Below, in pieces: positions 1 through 10,459 of a stretch of DNA of 64,000 bases (position 1 is the stretch's first letter; the number at the start of each line of letters is the position of its first letter). The stretch covers positions 36,233,001 to 36,297,000 of the forward strand of contig NC_016131.3 of the NCBI RefSeq assembly GCF_000005505.3, given 5' to 3'. Under the pieces are notes generated by a model. That model saw only the letters and a program-made list of their open reading frames with translations. It was not told the DNA's origin and ran no database searches. The stretch is from Brachypodium distachyon (taxonomy: Eukaryota > Streptophyta > Magnoliopsida > Poales > Poaceae). Position numbers and translations under genes: made by a program.

Positions 1-2211
1 CTCAGCGGCTGCTGCGGCTCTGCGTCCGGCAACAGCGTGCACACGTTGCGGGTGAGGCGCTTCACCGTGGCGTGGGATGGGAGAGCGTAATCTCCCCCAT
101 GGATGCAGGCGACGCCGCGAGGCTCCTGGAAGCCCGGCTCTTCGCCGCCAGTGCAGTCGGACTCGCGCTGCTCCTCCGCACGAGCCGTGTCTCGTCCCCA
201 GGGAGGGCGCTCCCTGCCACCGCAGGTTTGGCCGCGTCCCCCCTAGGCTTCCTCCTTGCCAGCGTTGCCGTAGGCACGCTTTGGCCCCGCTCTGGGGTCG
301 TTCGGGCAATCTCGGGAGAGAGGCCCGATGTCGCCGCAGTTGTAGCAGGCGCCGGCTGCTCGGCGCTTCTCGGGGCGCTACTCGCGCCGCTGCTTGATAG
401 CTTGCAGGATGCGGCAGTCCTGCGCGTCGTGGGTGGAGTTGGCGTGGATGCGGCAGCGGGGCGCGTCGCCCTGCTTGACGCCAGACCCGCCACCGGGCGA
501 GGCCTTCTTTGCAGGCCTCACAGCAGCCCCGGACTCCGCGGCATGGACCTGCTTCCCGCTGCGCTTGCGGGAACTCTTCTTCTGCGAACCCTCTCCCGGA
601 CTCACGGCATCCTTAGCTGCAAGTCGGGTGCTAGGCGCCTTTCCTCGGCCAAGGCACACTTGTGCGCCAGGGCGTACAGATCCTGCGTCGTCCGGATCCG
701 ATGTGTGCTCAGCTTCTCGCGCATCTTGGGGTCATGGACGTTGATGGCGAAGGTGTTGACGATGGCAGCAGCCTCCGCCTCCGGGATGGAGTAGGAGAGA
801 CTCGAGAAACGGTTGACGAAGCTCTGCAGCGTCTCTCCCGGCTTCTGCACTACAGTGTGCAGCTCCGCCATGGTTCCCGAGCGCTTGTAGCCGCCCTCGA
901 ATGCGCTCACAAACTGCTCGCGCAGGTCCGCCCAAGTGGCGATGGACCCAGCAGGCAGGTTGAGTAGTCAGGTTCTCGTTGATCCTTTCAGAACCTGTTG
1001 GTGAAGTCCCGCAACGTCTCCCCTGGTTTCTGCAGTACCATGTGCAGTTCCTCCATAGTTCCCGGGCGCTTGTAGCCGCCCCGGAATGCGTTCACGAACT
1101 GCTCGCGCAGGTCAGCCCAGGAGTCTATGGACCCGGCAGGCAGGTTGAGCAATCAGGTCCTCGCTGATCCCTTGAGTACCATCAGGAACCAGTTGGCCCT
1201 GACCTTTTCGTCGGCACCAATGGCGTGCATGTCCAACGTGTAGGTCAGGAGGAAATCCTTGGGATTCACGGTCCCGTCGTACGTTCTGAGCGCGGGCGCT
1301 CGAGACCTGCGGGGCCATATCACCCGCCGCAGCTAGCACGTAAACGTGATGCAGCCGTCCTCGGGGCCCATAGGAGCATCCTCCTGCTCCTTTGCGTGTT
1401 GGCGCTCTACCTCGCACCGGCGACGGCGCTCCAGGCGCTGACACAGGTCCTCCTGCTGGCGGGCATTCAAGATGCCACGCGCGTCACCTCGTGCGACGAT
1501 GGGTGACAAGTCCGAGGACCCCTCCAGGTCCCCGCCTCCTGGGCCTCCCTGCGGGGGAGGATTTTCCCCTTGCCGCGAGGCGCGGGGCGCGTCTCCGCGC
1601 CCCGGATTCTGCCCGCGGCCTGATCCTGGCGGGCCGCATTCGCCCTGTGGTTGTTGGGCGGCGAGCGCGAGGAGCGCGTCCAACTCAGCGCTCCATGCCT
1701 CGTGTGCCGGCGTGCCCTCATAGCGCACCATGACTCGCGTGGCGATGATGGCCTCCGCCAGGGTTTGCGGGGAGGCTGCCGGTTTCCCAAACGGCTGCCC
1801 TCCACTCTATCCCTGGACACCCTCGGGTGAGCCGGACACAAGCCAGTTGGCGTCACCCGCGACGCTCCGTGCGGCTACTGCCGCTGCCGCGGTTCGTCGG
1901 CCTGCGGGCCACCCCGCTGCAAGGCGGGGGCGGCGTTTTGACGCTCGCGCGGCTGACTCCGGTGCTGGGAGCCGCCGGCCCTCTCGACCAGTTATCAGCC
2001 GACGGTCGAGGAGGCGGCGGTGGCAGCTGTGATGGCTGCGCTCGGGCAGGCTCAAGATCACCCTGTTCCTGCGACGCGCATGGCACGTCGTGCGATCGCG
2101 TGTGCGTCGCTGGGGCCGTACGCGGGTCGATCCTCGAGTCACCAGCCCGCTTGGGGGACATGGTGGCTGGCTCTGTCATCGAGAAAGATGAAGCCGATGC
2201 TGCAACGGTGA
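1..2211 (-). pseudogene. Ty3/gypsy gag fragment (element E), broken
   Basis: Read on the reverse strand, this is the gag region of a Tat-like gypsy element, running off the left edge of the window. The Gag start is at 2179 (MTEPATM...), close to the start seen in element A at 6928. A proline-rich stretch and the MVRYEGTPAHEAWSAELDALL segment at 1731-1670 follow. Next come the Retrotrans_gag core at 910-602 (GGYKRSGTMAELH, NRFSSLSYSIPEAEAAAI), a basic spacer and the start of the zinc-knuckle region. The frame shifts several times, a 185-bp core segment is duplicated (805-1187), and a TGA interrupts the core. The LTR and leader are missing: copia DNA abuts at about 2211. Not a host gene. The related forward copies are at 6.9-8.5 kb and 25-27.4 kb. 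Confidence 0.8.
805..1187 (-). repeat. 185-bp diverged tandem duplication inside gag
   Basis: Positions 805-989 and 990 to about 1187 are two copies of the same piece of the Gag core (PAGSI..WADLREQFV..GGYKR..GTM). They differ at many sites, so they come from two different family members and not from a recent simple duplication. The period of 185 bp is not a multiple of three, so the second copy is out of frame. Confidence 0.75.
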
Positions 2212-4060
2212 TGCAAATTGAGACTATCATGTTATTAATCAGACCAAGGTAGGGTTAATTTCATGTTTTATTATTTACCTTGTTGTACTACGACTAATGG
2301 AGACATTTATTTATTTTTTTGGCATAATTTCAGTTAGCAATATTGCGGGCTACCTTAAGTCCATTGATCCCCTGAACGGCACCAACTTTCCAGCATGGAA
2401 AGAGAAGGTGCTTATGGTCCTTGGAGTCTTTGACTTGGACTATGCCCTGCGTGAGGATAAGCCTGAGGCTCCCGAGGAAGGTGTGGAAAATCATCAGCGT
2501 AAGCATAAGGAATACACCACCAACTCCGCTAAGTGGGAGAAGTCCAACAGAATGTCCACCATGGTCATAAAGAATTCAATTTCTGTTGGCATAAGGGGAG
2601 CGATCCCAGAAAAGAAAGATGGCAGGGATCTTGATGCTAAGGAATATTTTATGGCTGTAGAGGAGAATTTCAAGAGCTCTTCCAAAACTTATGCAAGCAC
2701 CCTGATCATGAAGATGCTTCCCTCACATTATGATGGACAAAGTGGCATTAGAGAGCACATAATGGGCATGTGTGATATGGCTGCAAAACTTAAGGCACTT
2801 GAGATGTCAATTTCCGATGGCTTTCTTGTGCATTTTATTATGACTTCACTGCCTACTCAGTATAGTCCCTTCAAAATTAGTTACAATATCAGGAAGGAGA
2901 CTTGGACTATTTTCGACCTCATAAGTCATTGTGTTGAGGAGGAAGAAAGGCATAAGGCAGAGAAAATGAAGGACATGGCCAACTTTGTCAATTTTGGCAA
3001 GGGTAAGCATCAGGCTGAGTCTGGAAGTTCAAAGCAGCCAAGGAAGAAGATTAAGTTCACTAAGCAAGAGCCTAAGAATAATGCTCCTAAGTTCCATGCT
3101 CATAATAACAATGCTTAGAATAATGGTCTTCCTGCGGCAAGGCTCTGCAAATTTTGCAAGTCGCCTCAGCACCGTCAGTATGATTGTCCTGGTTTTAAGG
3201 ATTGGTGCAAGAAAAAGGGTAAGGATTTTGTCTCATTTGTTGATGAATCATTTAGCAAATTTTTCCCCTAATACTTGGTGGATTGACTCAGGTGCAACTG
3301 TGCACATTTCAAATTCATTACAGGTGTTCAGTGGAATGAGAACTTTAAGAAAGGGGGAGCGAAGCCTAAGGGTGGTTGATGGCTCAGAAGTTGAAGTCCA
3401 AGGCATCGGGAGCTTCCCGTTAAAGCTTGATGGAGGCTTCAAACTTTTACTTAATGATGTTCTTTATGTACCCGGTTTAAAAAGGAACTTAATTTCTGTT
3501 TCTTCAGATGATTCCGAATATTTATGTATTTTGGGAATAAGAAGTGCATCATTAAGTATAATAATATTGATGTTGGCCTTGCTGGTCGGCAAGGAAAACT
3601 TTATATGCTCTCTCTTGATTCAAATCATGTGATGCATGTGTGCGATAATGTGAATAAGCGTAAGCGTGATAATGAGACCTCGTCGAAATTGTGGCATTAT
3701 CATTTAGGCCACATTTCGAAGGGGAGAATGGAACGTCTCATTAGACAAGAGATAATCCAACCATTAGATTTCTCAGAATTAGAACAGTGCATCGACTGTA
3801 TTAAGGGAAAATTTACGAAGAAAATTAAGAAAGGAGCTACTAGGAGTACGGGTCTCTTAGAAATAATTCACACAGATATTTGTGGAACCTTTCCGATAAC
3901 ATCAGTGGATGGTTTTGATTCATTCATTACGTTCACCAATGATTTCACCCGTTACAGACATATTTATCCCATTCGCGATCGCTCAGAATCATTAGATAAA
4001 TTTAAGATATATAAGGCCGAAGTTGAAAATCAGCATAATGCTAAGATCAAAGTTAAGATC
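2212..4060 (+). pseudogene. Ty1/copia gag-protease-integrase fragment
   Basis: The fragment encodes in order a copia Gag (2340-3117, beginning SNIAGYLKSIDPLNGTNFPAW), a CCHC knuckle (CKFCKSPQHRQYDCPGF, about 3148-3199), an aspartic protease (WWIDSGATVHIS, about 3281-3316), a gag-pre-integrase segment (LWHYHLGHISKGRM, about 3690) and the start of the integrase core (HTDICGTFP). It breaks off inside integrase near 4060 before the catalytic Glu, and no reverse transcriptase or LTR is present. A stop at 3116-3118 and frame changes near 3100-3250 and 3510 disrupt it. An upstream AT-rich leader ending ttcag at about 2335 could be an intron or leader. It appears to interrupt or abut the gypsy fragment on its left. 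Confidence 0.85.
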
Positions 4061-5405
4061 AGACAGTTGTATTTATTTTGTTTGTTCTTGTTATCGTTAC
4101 GACGAATAGAGAGTGACGAGGTGGAACAACGACAAAAGGGTTGAAGAAGAAGATTCATCAATGGAGGCATGCCCCCCCCCCCTCTCTTTGAACATATTTC
4201 ACCTATGTTTTCAAATGGGCATTAGTTAGTTATTTTATTGTTTTATAAACATGCATGCTATTTTATTCCTATAGCTAGCGTGTCGATTGACACTATCATG
4301 ATGCCATAATCTGCTTGTCGCCTTTCTCCTAATACCTGGAATAGTTTATTTAGTATTCTTACACATAGTAGAATTGCTTAGCCTTGCTTAATAATTTAGT
4401 TCACATTCTTTCGAGTATGTCATGTCAAGTGTGAGTTATTCTTTTAAAACTGAATTATTGTGAGCATGTTGGATGCTGAGTGTGGTCGGACTTGTGCGAC
4501 AAGTGCCGATGGTGTTTTAAAACTATTCTGGTGAACTTACCAAGGGTATGGCGGCATCGGATTGTTGGTGGAGTGGGTTGGAGTGCCTTGAGTTTGTGGT
4601 TTGCCGTTGTACCCTATAAGGGAAAATGCCCAATTTCCGTTTACTTCACATAACCGGTGCAACCACATGCCTATATGGGTATGGCGTACCAACTAGGTCA
4701 GCGTGAATTGGTGGCGTCTCGGCCAAGTGGTGGATTGGGTCTCGTGGAGACTTGAGGGACTTGCTATCCCTGGCGGTTCCGGCCATTGTTTGGCGCAAGA
4801 GGGGCCTTTAGAAGGTGGACGTACACACCTACGACTGGGAAACCTTAGCGGGCTGAGACAATACCAAGGATTGTTGATTGAAAGGTCATGTAATCGACGC
4901 CATTGCTACTCCGACGGGAGGACAACAGCGGGGTAACACGTCGGTTTCATGTGGGTCCAGTGTACAAACTCTGCAGAGTCAAAACTATTCGAATAGCCGA
5001 GTCCGCGGTTAATGGACGAGTGAAGTGGCACTTTGGGTCATCTACGTGTCATCTCTCTATTTCTTGGTGTTGGTGTGTGAGTGTGTTGGATCGACAGAGG
5101 TCGATTGTGCCGCCGGGTCATGAGATCCCGCCGCTTTTATCCGGTGTCGTTGTTGAACGTCATTGGATTGATAGCATATAAAAAACTTGTTTTGGTGTAA
5201 AATCGCTTTCAGCAAAAATATCATTGTATTTCAAATAAAATTGCTTTTATGCAAATGAACCATATAGCGTTTGTTTTGAAGCCATACATGTAGTTATATA
5301 TTCAGGTTTCCTGAGGGGGCACGCTGAGTACGTAAGGTACTCATGGCAGTTGCATTTTGTTGATATACAGAGTTCTATGAAGATGAGGATGCTGAGTACA
5401 TCTAT
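4061..5405. other. unassigned repeat-like sequence
   Basis: No convincing coding frame. The block at 4440-5180 has the look of the non-coding part of a retrotransposon: moderately GC-rich, no long ORF, no similarity to the host genes. A short C-run lies at 4171-4183. It ends in an AT-rich stretch at 5180-5340. I could not assign a family. Confidence 0.4.
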
Positions 5406-6197
5406 ACTACAAGAGAATTAGCCCGTAGAGACACTATTTTTGGTTCGTAGAGACACTATAATTGTCTCCACATAACTTTAGACACACTTGTTACAGTGTC
5501 ACAATACTGCCACTACGGACAGTGTCGCTATGTGTGATGAAACACTAATAAAACGCCTCTATTGTTTTAGACATTTCATAAAGACACTATATTGTCTCTA
5601 CGTTCAATACGACATTTCGTAAAGACATTGCATTGTGTCTTTATACTTTTTAGACATTTCATAAAACACTATGTTGTCTCTACATTCAATGCGACATTTT
5701 GAAATGACATTGCATTGTGTCTCTATACCCATGTGCTAGAAAATATACATTGAAAAAATCATGTTGAGACCAATCCTCGAACTCAAGACCTTAAAGAAAA
5801 GTCCACACTCACCTAACCATCTCAACCTAATACCAATCTGTACTTATACTCCTAACTAAATTGTTATGAGTAGTCTGCTACATGTTTCAAACTTGCTAAA
5901 AATGTCTCTACACAACATAAAACGTGTCTCAAACAGTGTCTCTAACCATACCATAAGATCATTTCATCAAGTATCTCAAAACCATGTCTCTACAGGATTT
6001 TGTGACAATATATTAAATGCCTCAAAACATGTCTCTACATCATAATGTCTCAACTAGTGTCTCTATATTAAAGACATTTTCAATATCGCCTCATAGATTG
6101 CCTCTACATGAAACTCTGCCTCAAAATTGTCTCTAGGTAGAGACAAAGAGTATATTGCCTCAACGAAAATGTCTCTACAAGACAGTTGTGTTGTAGA
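5406..6197. mobile_element. non-autonomous CACTA-like element
   Basis: The left end reads ACTACAAGAG and the right end in reverse complement reads TCTACAACAC. In both ends a GTAGAGACA motif follows about 20 bp further in. The interior is filled with many copies of GTCTCTA/TAGAGAC and related TGTCTC motifs in both orientations, a pattern typical of CACTA subterminal repeats. There is no coding capacity. No clean 3-bp target duplication is visible, so the exact ends are tentative. Confidence 0.55.
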
Positions 6198-6402
6198 ATG
6201 TGAGGTCACGTGGACTACCTCGACTGCCTGTGGCTGAGATGGAGTCTCTACGCATTTTATTTCCGCTGATTTCTGATTGTACAATGTCATGAGTCATTGC
6301 ACTTTATGTCTTTTGGCATATTAATAATAAAGTTTATTTTATCTTTACTTTGTTGTGCAAAGGTACTTATTTTGTTTGTGTTCATTAGCTTGATCCTGGA
6401 CT

Positions 6403-6834
6403 TGTCGCACCAGTGGCACCCGGGGTACCACCGTTGCACGACGCGTGGGTCGCGTCGCCGAGTTCCCGGGAGGATCTCGCCCCGGGCGGCAACTGCAGGC
6501 TGCCCGGCAAGCTCCCAGCCCGGAAGGGCTAGCGGGGCTTCAGGGAATATTCCCGCCTGGCACCTCCTAGGAAGTCACTTGCCAGGAGGAGTTCTCGGGC
6601 GAAGGTTCCCGCCTGGGCACCACCCGGGAAGTCACTTGCCGGGGGGAGGAGTTCCCGGGCATAGATTCCTGCCGTGAGGGCGGGGCCGAACGAGCAGGGC
6701 AGCGACGCCACGTGGGCGCGCGCGGGGCGCTCAGTGTGCAGTCTCGTCAGGGCAAGGAGCGATCCCCGTCGCCCCTGCCGAACCTAAAAGGGGGTGTCCA
6801 CACACCCCCGATGTCAAAGCCCCGTGCTACGACA
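6403..6834 (+). repeat. 5' LTR of element A, internally deleted
   Basis: 432 bp, TGTCG...CGACA. It matches the two outer parts of the 3' LTR (13911-14209 and 17791-17850). It lacks the middle part, including the TATA box (CTATAAAAGG, about 17403). The deletion joint at 6756-6759 lies on GGAG, a 4-bp identity present at both breakpoints in the 3' LTR. This LTR therefore has no recognisable promoter. Confidence 0.8.
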
Positions 6835-6836
6835 TC

Positions 6837-6854
6837 TGGCGCGCCAAGTAGGGG
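6837..6854 (+). other. primer-binding site of element A
   Basis: TGGCGCGCCAAGTAGGGG starts 2 bp after the LTR end. An equivalent TGGCGCGCCAGGTAGGGG follows the LTR at 24953. It begins TGG as expected for pairing with the CCA end of a tRNA. The primer tRNA was not identified. Confidence 0.65.
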
Positions 6855-6927
6855 GCGCGTAAGGAGAGCGCGCCGGTGACCGCCGGCAGCGACGTCTACA
6901 CCGGCATCGGTCTCGCCTTTTTCAGCG

Positions 6928-7782
6928 ATGGAGCCAACCACCATGCCCCCCAAGCAGGCTGGTGACCCTCGGATCGATCCCGCGTGAGGCCCCAGCGGCG
7001 CACACGCGGTCGCATGATGCGCAGCCCGCGTCGCGGGTTCAGGAAAATCCTGAACCCTCGCGAGTGCAGCAATCGCAGCTGCCACCCCCGCCTCCTCGGC
7101 CGTCAGCAGATAACCGGCTGAGGGGGCCAGCGGCCCCTAGTGCCGGAGCTAGCCGTGCGAGCGGACGCAGTGCCGCCCCCGCCGGCCAGCGAGTCAAATC
7201 GCGGGCTGAAGGCGCGTTGCGTCAGCTGCACCCCGAGCATACTGTGTCGCCATGGCCGAGGAAGGGCGCCTAGCGCCCGAACTAGCAGCCAAGGCTGCCG
7301 CAAGCCCTGGGGAGGGTTCACAAAAGAAGGGTTCCCGCAAGCGCAGCGGGAAGCAGGTTCTCGCTGCGGAGTCGGGGGCTGTGGCCGCGAGGCCTGCAAA
7401 GAAGGCCTCGCCGGGTGGCGGGTCTGGTGGCGAGCAGGGCGACGCGCCCCGCTGCCCCATCCACGCCAACTCCACTCACGACGCGCAGGACTGCCGCATC
7501 CTGCAGGGCATCAAGCAGCGGCGCGAACAGCGCCACGAGGAGCGCCAGGCCACCGGCGCCTGCTTTAACTGCGGTAACATCGGGCATCTCTCCCGAGATT
7601 GCCCGAATGACCTCAGAGTGGGGCCGAGGCCTGCCGGCGGCGGTGCCGGCAGGGAGGAAGCCCAAGGAGGACGCAGCCAAGCTAGTCCCGGCAGGGAGGG
7701 CCCTCCCCGGGGACGGGATAGGGCTCGTGCTGAGAAGCAGCGCGAGTCCGACTGCATGGGTGGTGACGAGCCAGGCTTCTAG
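6928..7782 (+). pseudogene. gag remnant of element A (core deleted, zinc knuckle kept)
   Basis: The start is ATG at 6928, followed within 60 bp by a stop and a frame shift. A proline-rich segment (QLPPPPPRPSADN) ends near 7130. At about 7250 the sequence jumps directly to the region after the Gag core (MAEEGRLAPELAAK at 7252). In the related copy at 25-26.3 kb about 900 bp lie between these two points, including the capsid-like Retrotrans_gag domain. The remaining frame carries a basic linker and a CCHC knuckle (CFNCGNIGHLSRDC, about 7561-7602). The product could not form a normal capsid. Confidence 0.75.
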
Positions 7783-7919
7783 GAGCCCCGCAGCGTCGCC
7801 TGCATCCATGGGGGAGCTTACGCTCTCCTATCTCATGCCGCATTGAAGCGCCTCACCCACGACGTGTGCGCACTGTTGCCGGACGCAGAGCCGTATAGCA
7901 GCCGCTGAGGTGGTCGCAC

Positions 7920-8632
7920 GTGCCGATCACCTTCAATGCCGATGATCACCCAGCGCGGCAGCTGGGTTCAGGGGTAATACCCTTCGTCGTCTTGCCGATC
8001 ATCAGCAACATGACGGTGACCAAGGTACTGGTGGACAACGGAGCGGGGCTCAACCTCCTATCCGCCAGGCTGGTGGAGAAGCTCCTGGTGCCGGTAGAGC
8101 AGCTGAAACCCACCGACTCCGGGGGGTGAACCCCGGGATCGTGTGCCCCTTGGGACGCATCACGCTACCGGTGACCTTCGGGTCCCGGGAGGCGTTCAGG
8201 ACCGAACACATAGTATTCGACGTGGTGCACACCTCGTTGCCCTACAACGGGATCCTTGGTCGGCCGGCGCTGATCAAGTTCATGGCGGCTACGCATTGCG
8301 CCTACGGCGTGATGAAGATGCAGTCCGTGTACGGAGTCCTCTCCATTAGGTGCGAACTCAAGGACGCGGCTTGGTGCGTTGGCGAGGTTGTCAGGGCCGC
8401 CACCGGTGACGAAGACGTTGGCAGAGACGAAGGCTCGCCGGGGGACAGCCCGGCAATGAAGAAGGCCTGCGCTGCTCCGCAAGAGCTTGCCTGGTGAAGC
8501 GCAGGCTCGAGCTCGTGCCCCGGCAAGGGCCAGAAGCTCCGGGAGGAGGCCGCCAAGCTGAAGAAGCTGCCCCTCCAAGCCAGCAACAAGGAACGCACGG
8601 TCACCGTCGGGGCGAACCTTACTGCCGAATAG
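7920..8632 (+). pseudogene. aspartic protease region of element A
   Basis: The retropepsin-like core VTKVLVDNGAGLNLLSARLVEKL is at about 8011-8076, with the catalytic motif as DNG. The conserved downstream part (GSREAFRTEHIVFDVV..LPYNGILGRPALIKFMA) is at 8180-8290. The frame changes near 8127 and again near 8490. The segment ends in frame at a TAG (8630-8632) exactly where the polyprotein should pass into the RT region (..TAE-stop-ESALIIFLRENADMFAW). The cleavage enzyme would be made only as a fragment. Confidence 0.75.
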
Positions 8633-9520
8633 GAAAGCGCCCTCATCATTTTCCTCCGGGAGAATGCCGACATGTTTGCTTGGGAGCCGTCGGATCTTCC
8701 CGGAGTCCCTAGGGAGGTGATTGAGCATCGACTCGTGGTGCGTCCGGACGGCCGCCCCGTCAAGCAGAAGATCCGCCGGCAAGCACAGGAGTGGAAGGAT
8801 TTCATCAAGCAAGAAGTGGACAAGCTCAAGGCTGCCGGGGCTATCAGGGAAGTTCTGTACCCCACTTGGTTAGCTAACCCTGTAGTAGTACCCAAGTCGG
8901 GGAATAAGCTTCGCATGTGTGTAGATTTTACTGATCTAAACCGTGCATGTCCCAAGGATCCTTCCCCTGTACCCCACATTGATCAAATAGTTGATTCCAC
9001 TGTGGTTGCGATCTACTAAGCTTTTTGGATGCTTTTTCGGGCTACCATCAAATCAAGATGGCAGTCGAAGACAAGAAGAAAACAGCGTTCATCACCCCGG
9101 TCTGCTGCTGTTGTTACACGTGCATGCCTTTCGAGTTAAAGAACGGGGCTTAACATTCCAATGCGCCTTGCACGAGTGTTTGGGACCCCAGCTAGGCCGA
9201 AACATGGAGGCCTACATGGACGACATTGTCATCAAATCGAAGCACGGGGACTCGCTAATTGATGACCTGCGGGAGACGTTTGACAACCTCCGCAGGATCA
9301 AACTCAAGCTAAACCCTGAGAAGTGCACCTTTGGTGTAGACTCGAGCCAGCTTCTGGGTTTCTTGGTTTCGCACAGGGGGTTACAAGCCAACCCACAGAT
9401 GATAGAAGTTATCGAGAAGATGGAGGCTCCCCGCAAGGTGAAGGATGTCCAGCACCTCAACGGTTGCGTTGTCGCGTTGGGCCACTTCATCTCGAGGATT
9501 CTGCTCGCGTCCCGCAAGCT
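8633..9520 (+). pseudogene. reverse transcriptase of element A, frameshifted
   Basis: The RT begins with the conserved entry segment (MFAWEPSDLPGVPREVIEH, 8672), then KLRMCVDFTDLNRACPKD (about 8906-8960). The frame breaks at about 9016, with a stop at 9017-9019. It resumes with LDAFSGYHQIKMAVED, is broken again around 9110-9200, and returns with the catalytic YMDD at 9213-9224 and LKLNPEKCTFGV. The frame runs to GHFISR near 9497. There the RT/RNase H connection is deleted and the sequence continues with ILLASRKLRHYFQ. At least three lesions make it inactive. Confidence 0.8.
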
Positions 9521-9849
9521 GCGCCACTACTTCCAGGTGCACCGCGTCACGGTGGTGTCGGGTTTCTGCCTGGAGCGAGCCCTCACCAACCGTGAAGCCA
9601 CCGGAAGGGTGGCCGAGTGGAGGATGGAACTGTCAAAGTTCAATCTGCACTTCACCAACTCCAAGAGCATCAAGAGTGCGGCTCTGGCGGACTTCGTCGC
9701 CGAATGGATGTCGACGAGCGTAGAAGAGGAGGCGTTGAAGACCAGTCTGCCAGGCAAGCTGGACGAAGGCCACTGGGTCCTCTACTTCGTAGCGCGATCA
9801 GCCTTCAGGGAGCTGGCGCCGAGGTCGTCATCGAGTCACCAACGGGGAT

Positions 9850-10176
9850 CAGTTGAGGTTCGCTGTCCAACTCGATTTCCCAAACTCCACCAACAACACG
9901 GCGGAGTACGAGGGTTTGCTCACCGGGTTGCGGGCAGTGATCGCCCTCGACATAAAGCGCCTGGTTGTTCGCAGGGACTCCCAGCTCGTGATCAACCAGG
10001 TTAACAAGGATTACGACTGCCCGCAGATGGCACCATATGTGGAGGAAGTCCGCAAGCTAGAACGCAAGTTCAAGGGTTTGCGATTCGAGCACGTTAAGTG
10101 GAAGGACAACTTCGCGGCTGACGAGCTGTCCAAGATGGCAGCAGAGCGCCGGAAGTCTCCGGCGGGGGTGTTCTGA
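9850..10176 (+). pseudogene. RNase H domain of element A
   Basis: A single open frame gives the archaeal/plant-type RNase H of Tat elements: NNTAEYEGLLTGLRA (catalytic Glu), RRDSQLVINQV (catalytic Asp) and KDNFAADELSKMAA (third acidic site). It ends at a TGA at 10174-10176. The sequence after it (10177-10345) keeps only the linker that normally precedes integrase (PPWAVEIARYLNDY). No integrase follows, so the deletion joint lies near 10345. Confidence 0.8.
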
Positions 10177-10459
10177 CACAGGCAAGCTGCGCCCTCAGTC
10201 ACCCCCGAGCCGGTTGCCGGGGAAGCCCCTCCCGCAACCGAAGGAAACCCCGCAACAGCAGGGGTCCATGCCACTAACGTAGCGGCATGCGTTGGCAGGG
10301 AGACCCCTCCCTGGGCGGTAGAAATCGCCCGCTACCTGAATGATTACATGGACTAATCAAAATGTAATTGTTCAAACGGCGCAAAGCGCCACACTGGCAG
10401 GACAAGAACAAAAGAAGGTAAATAAGAAAGCAGCGAGGGCCGGCAGGAGGCCACGGCAA

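Noticed and set aside
4703..5181. Small forward frames at 4.7-5.2 kb as genes
   Set aside because: Short, overlapping, no similarity and no plausible start or splice context.
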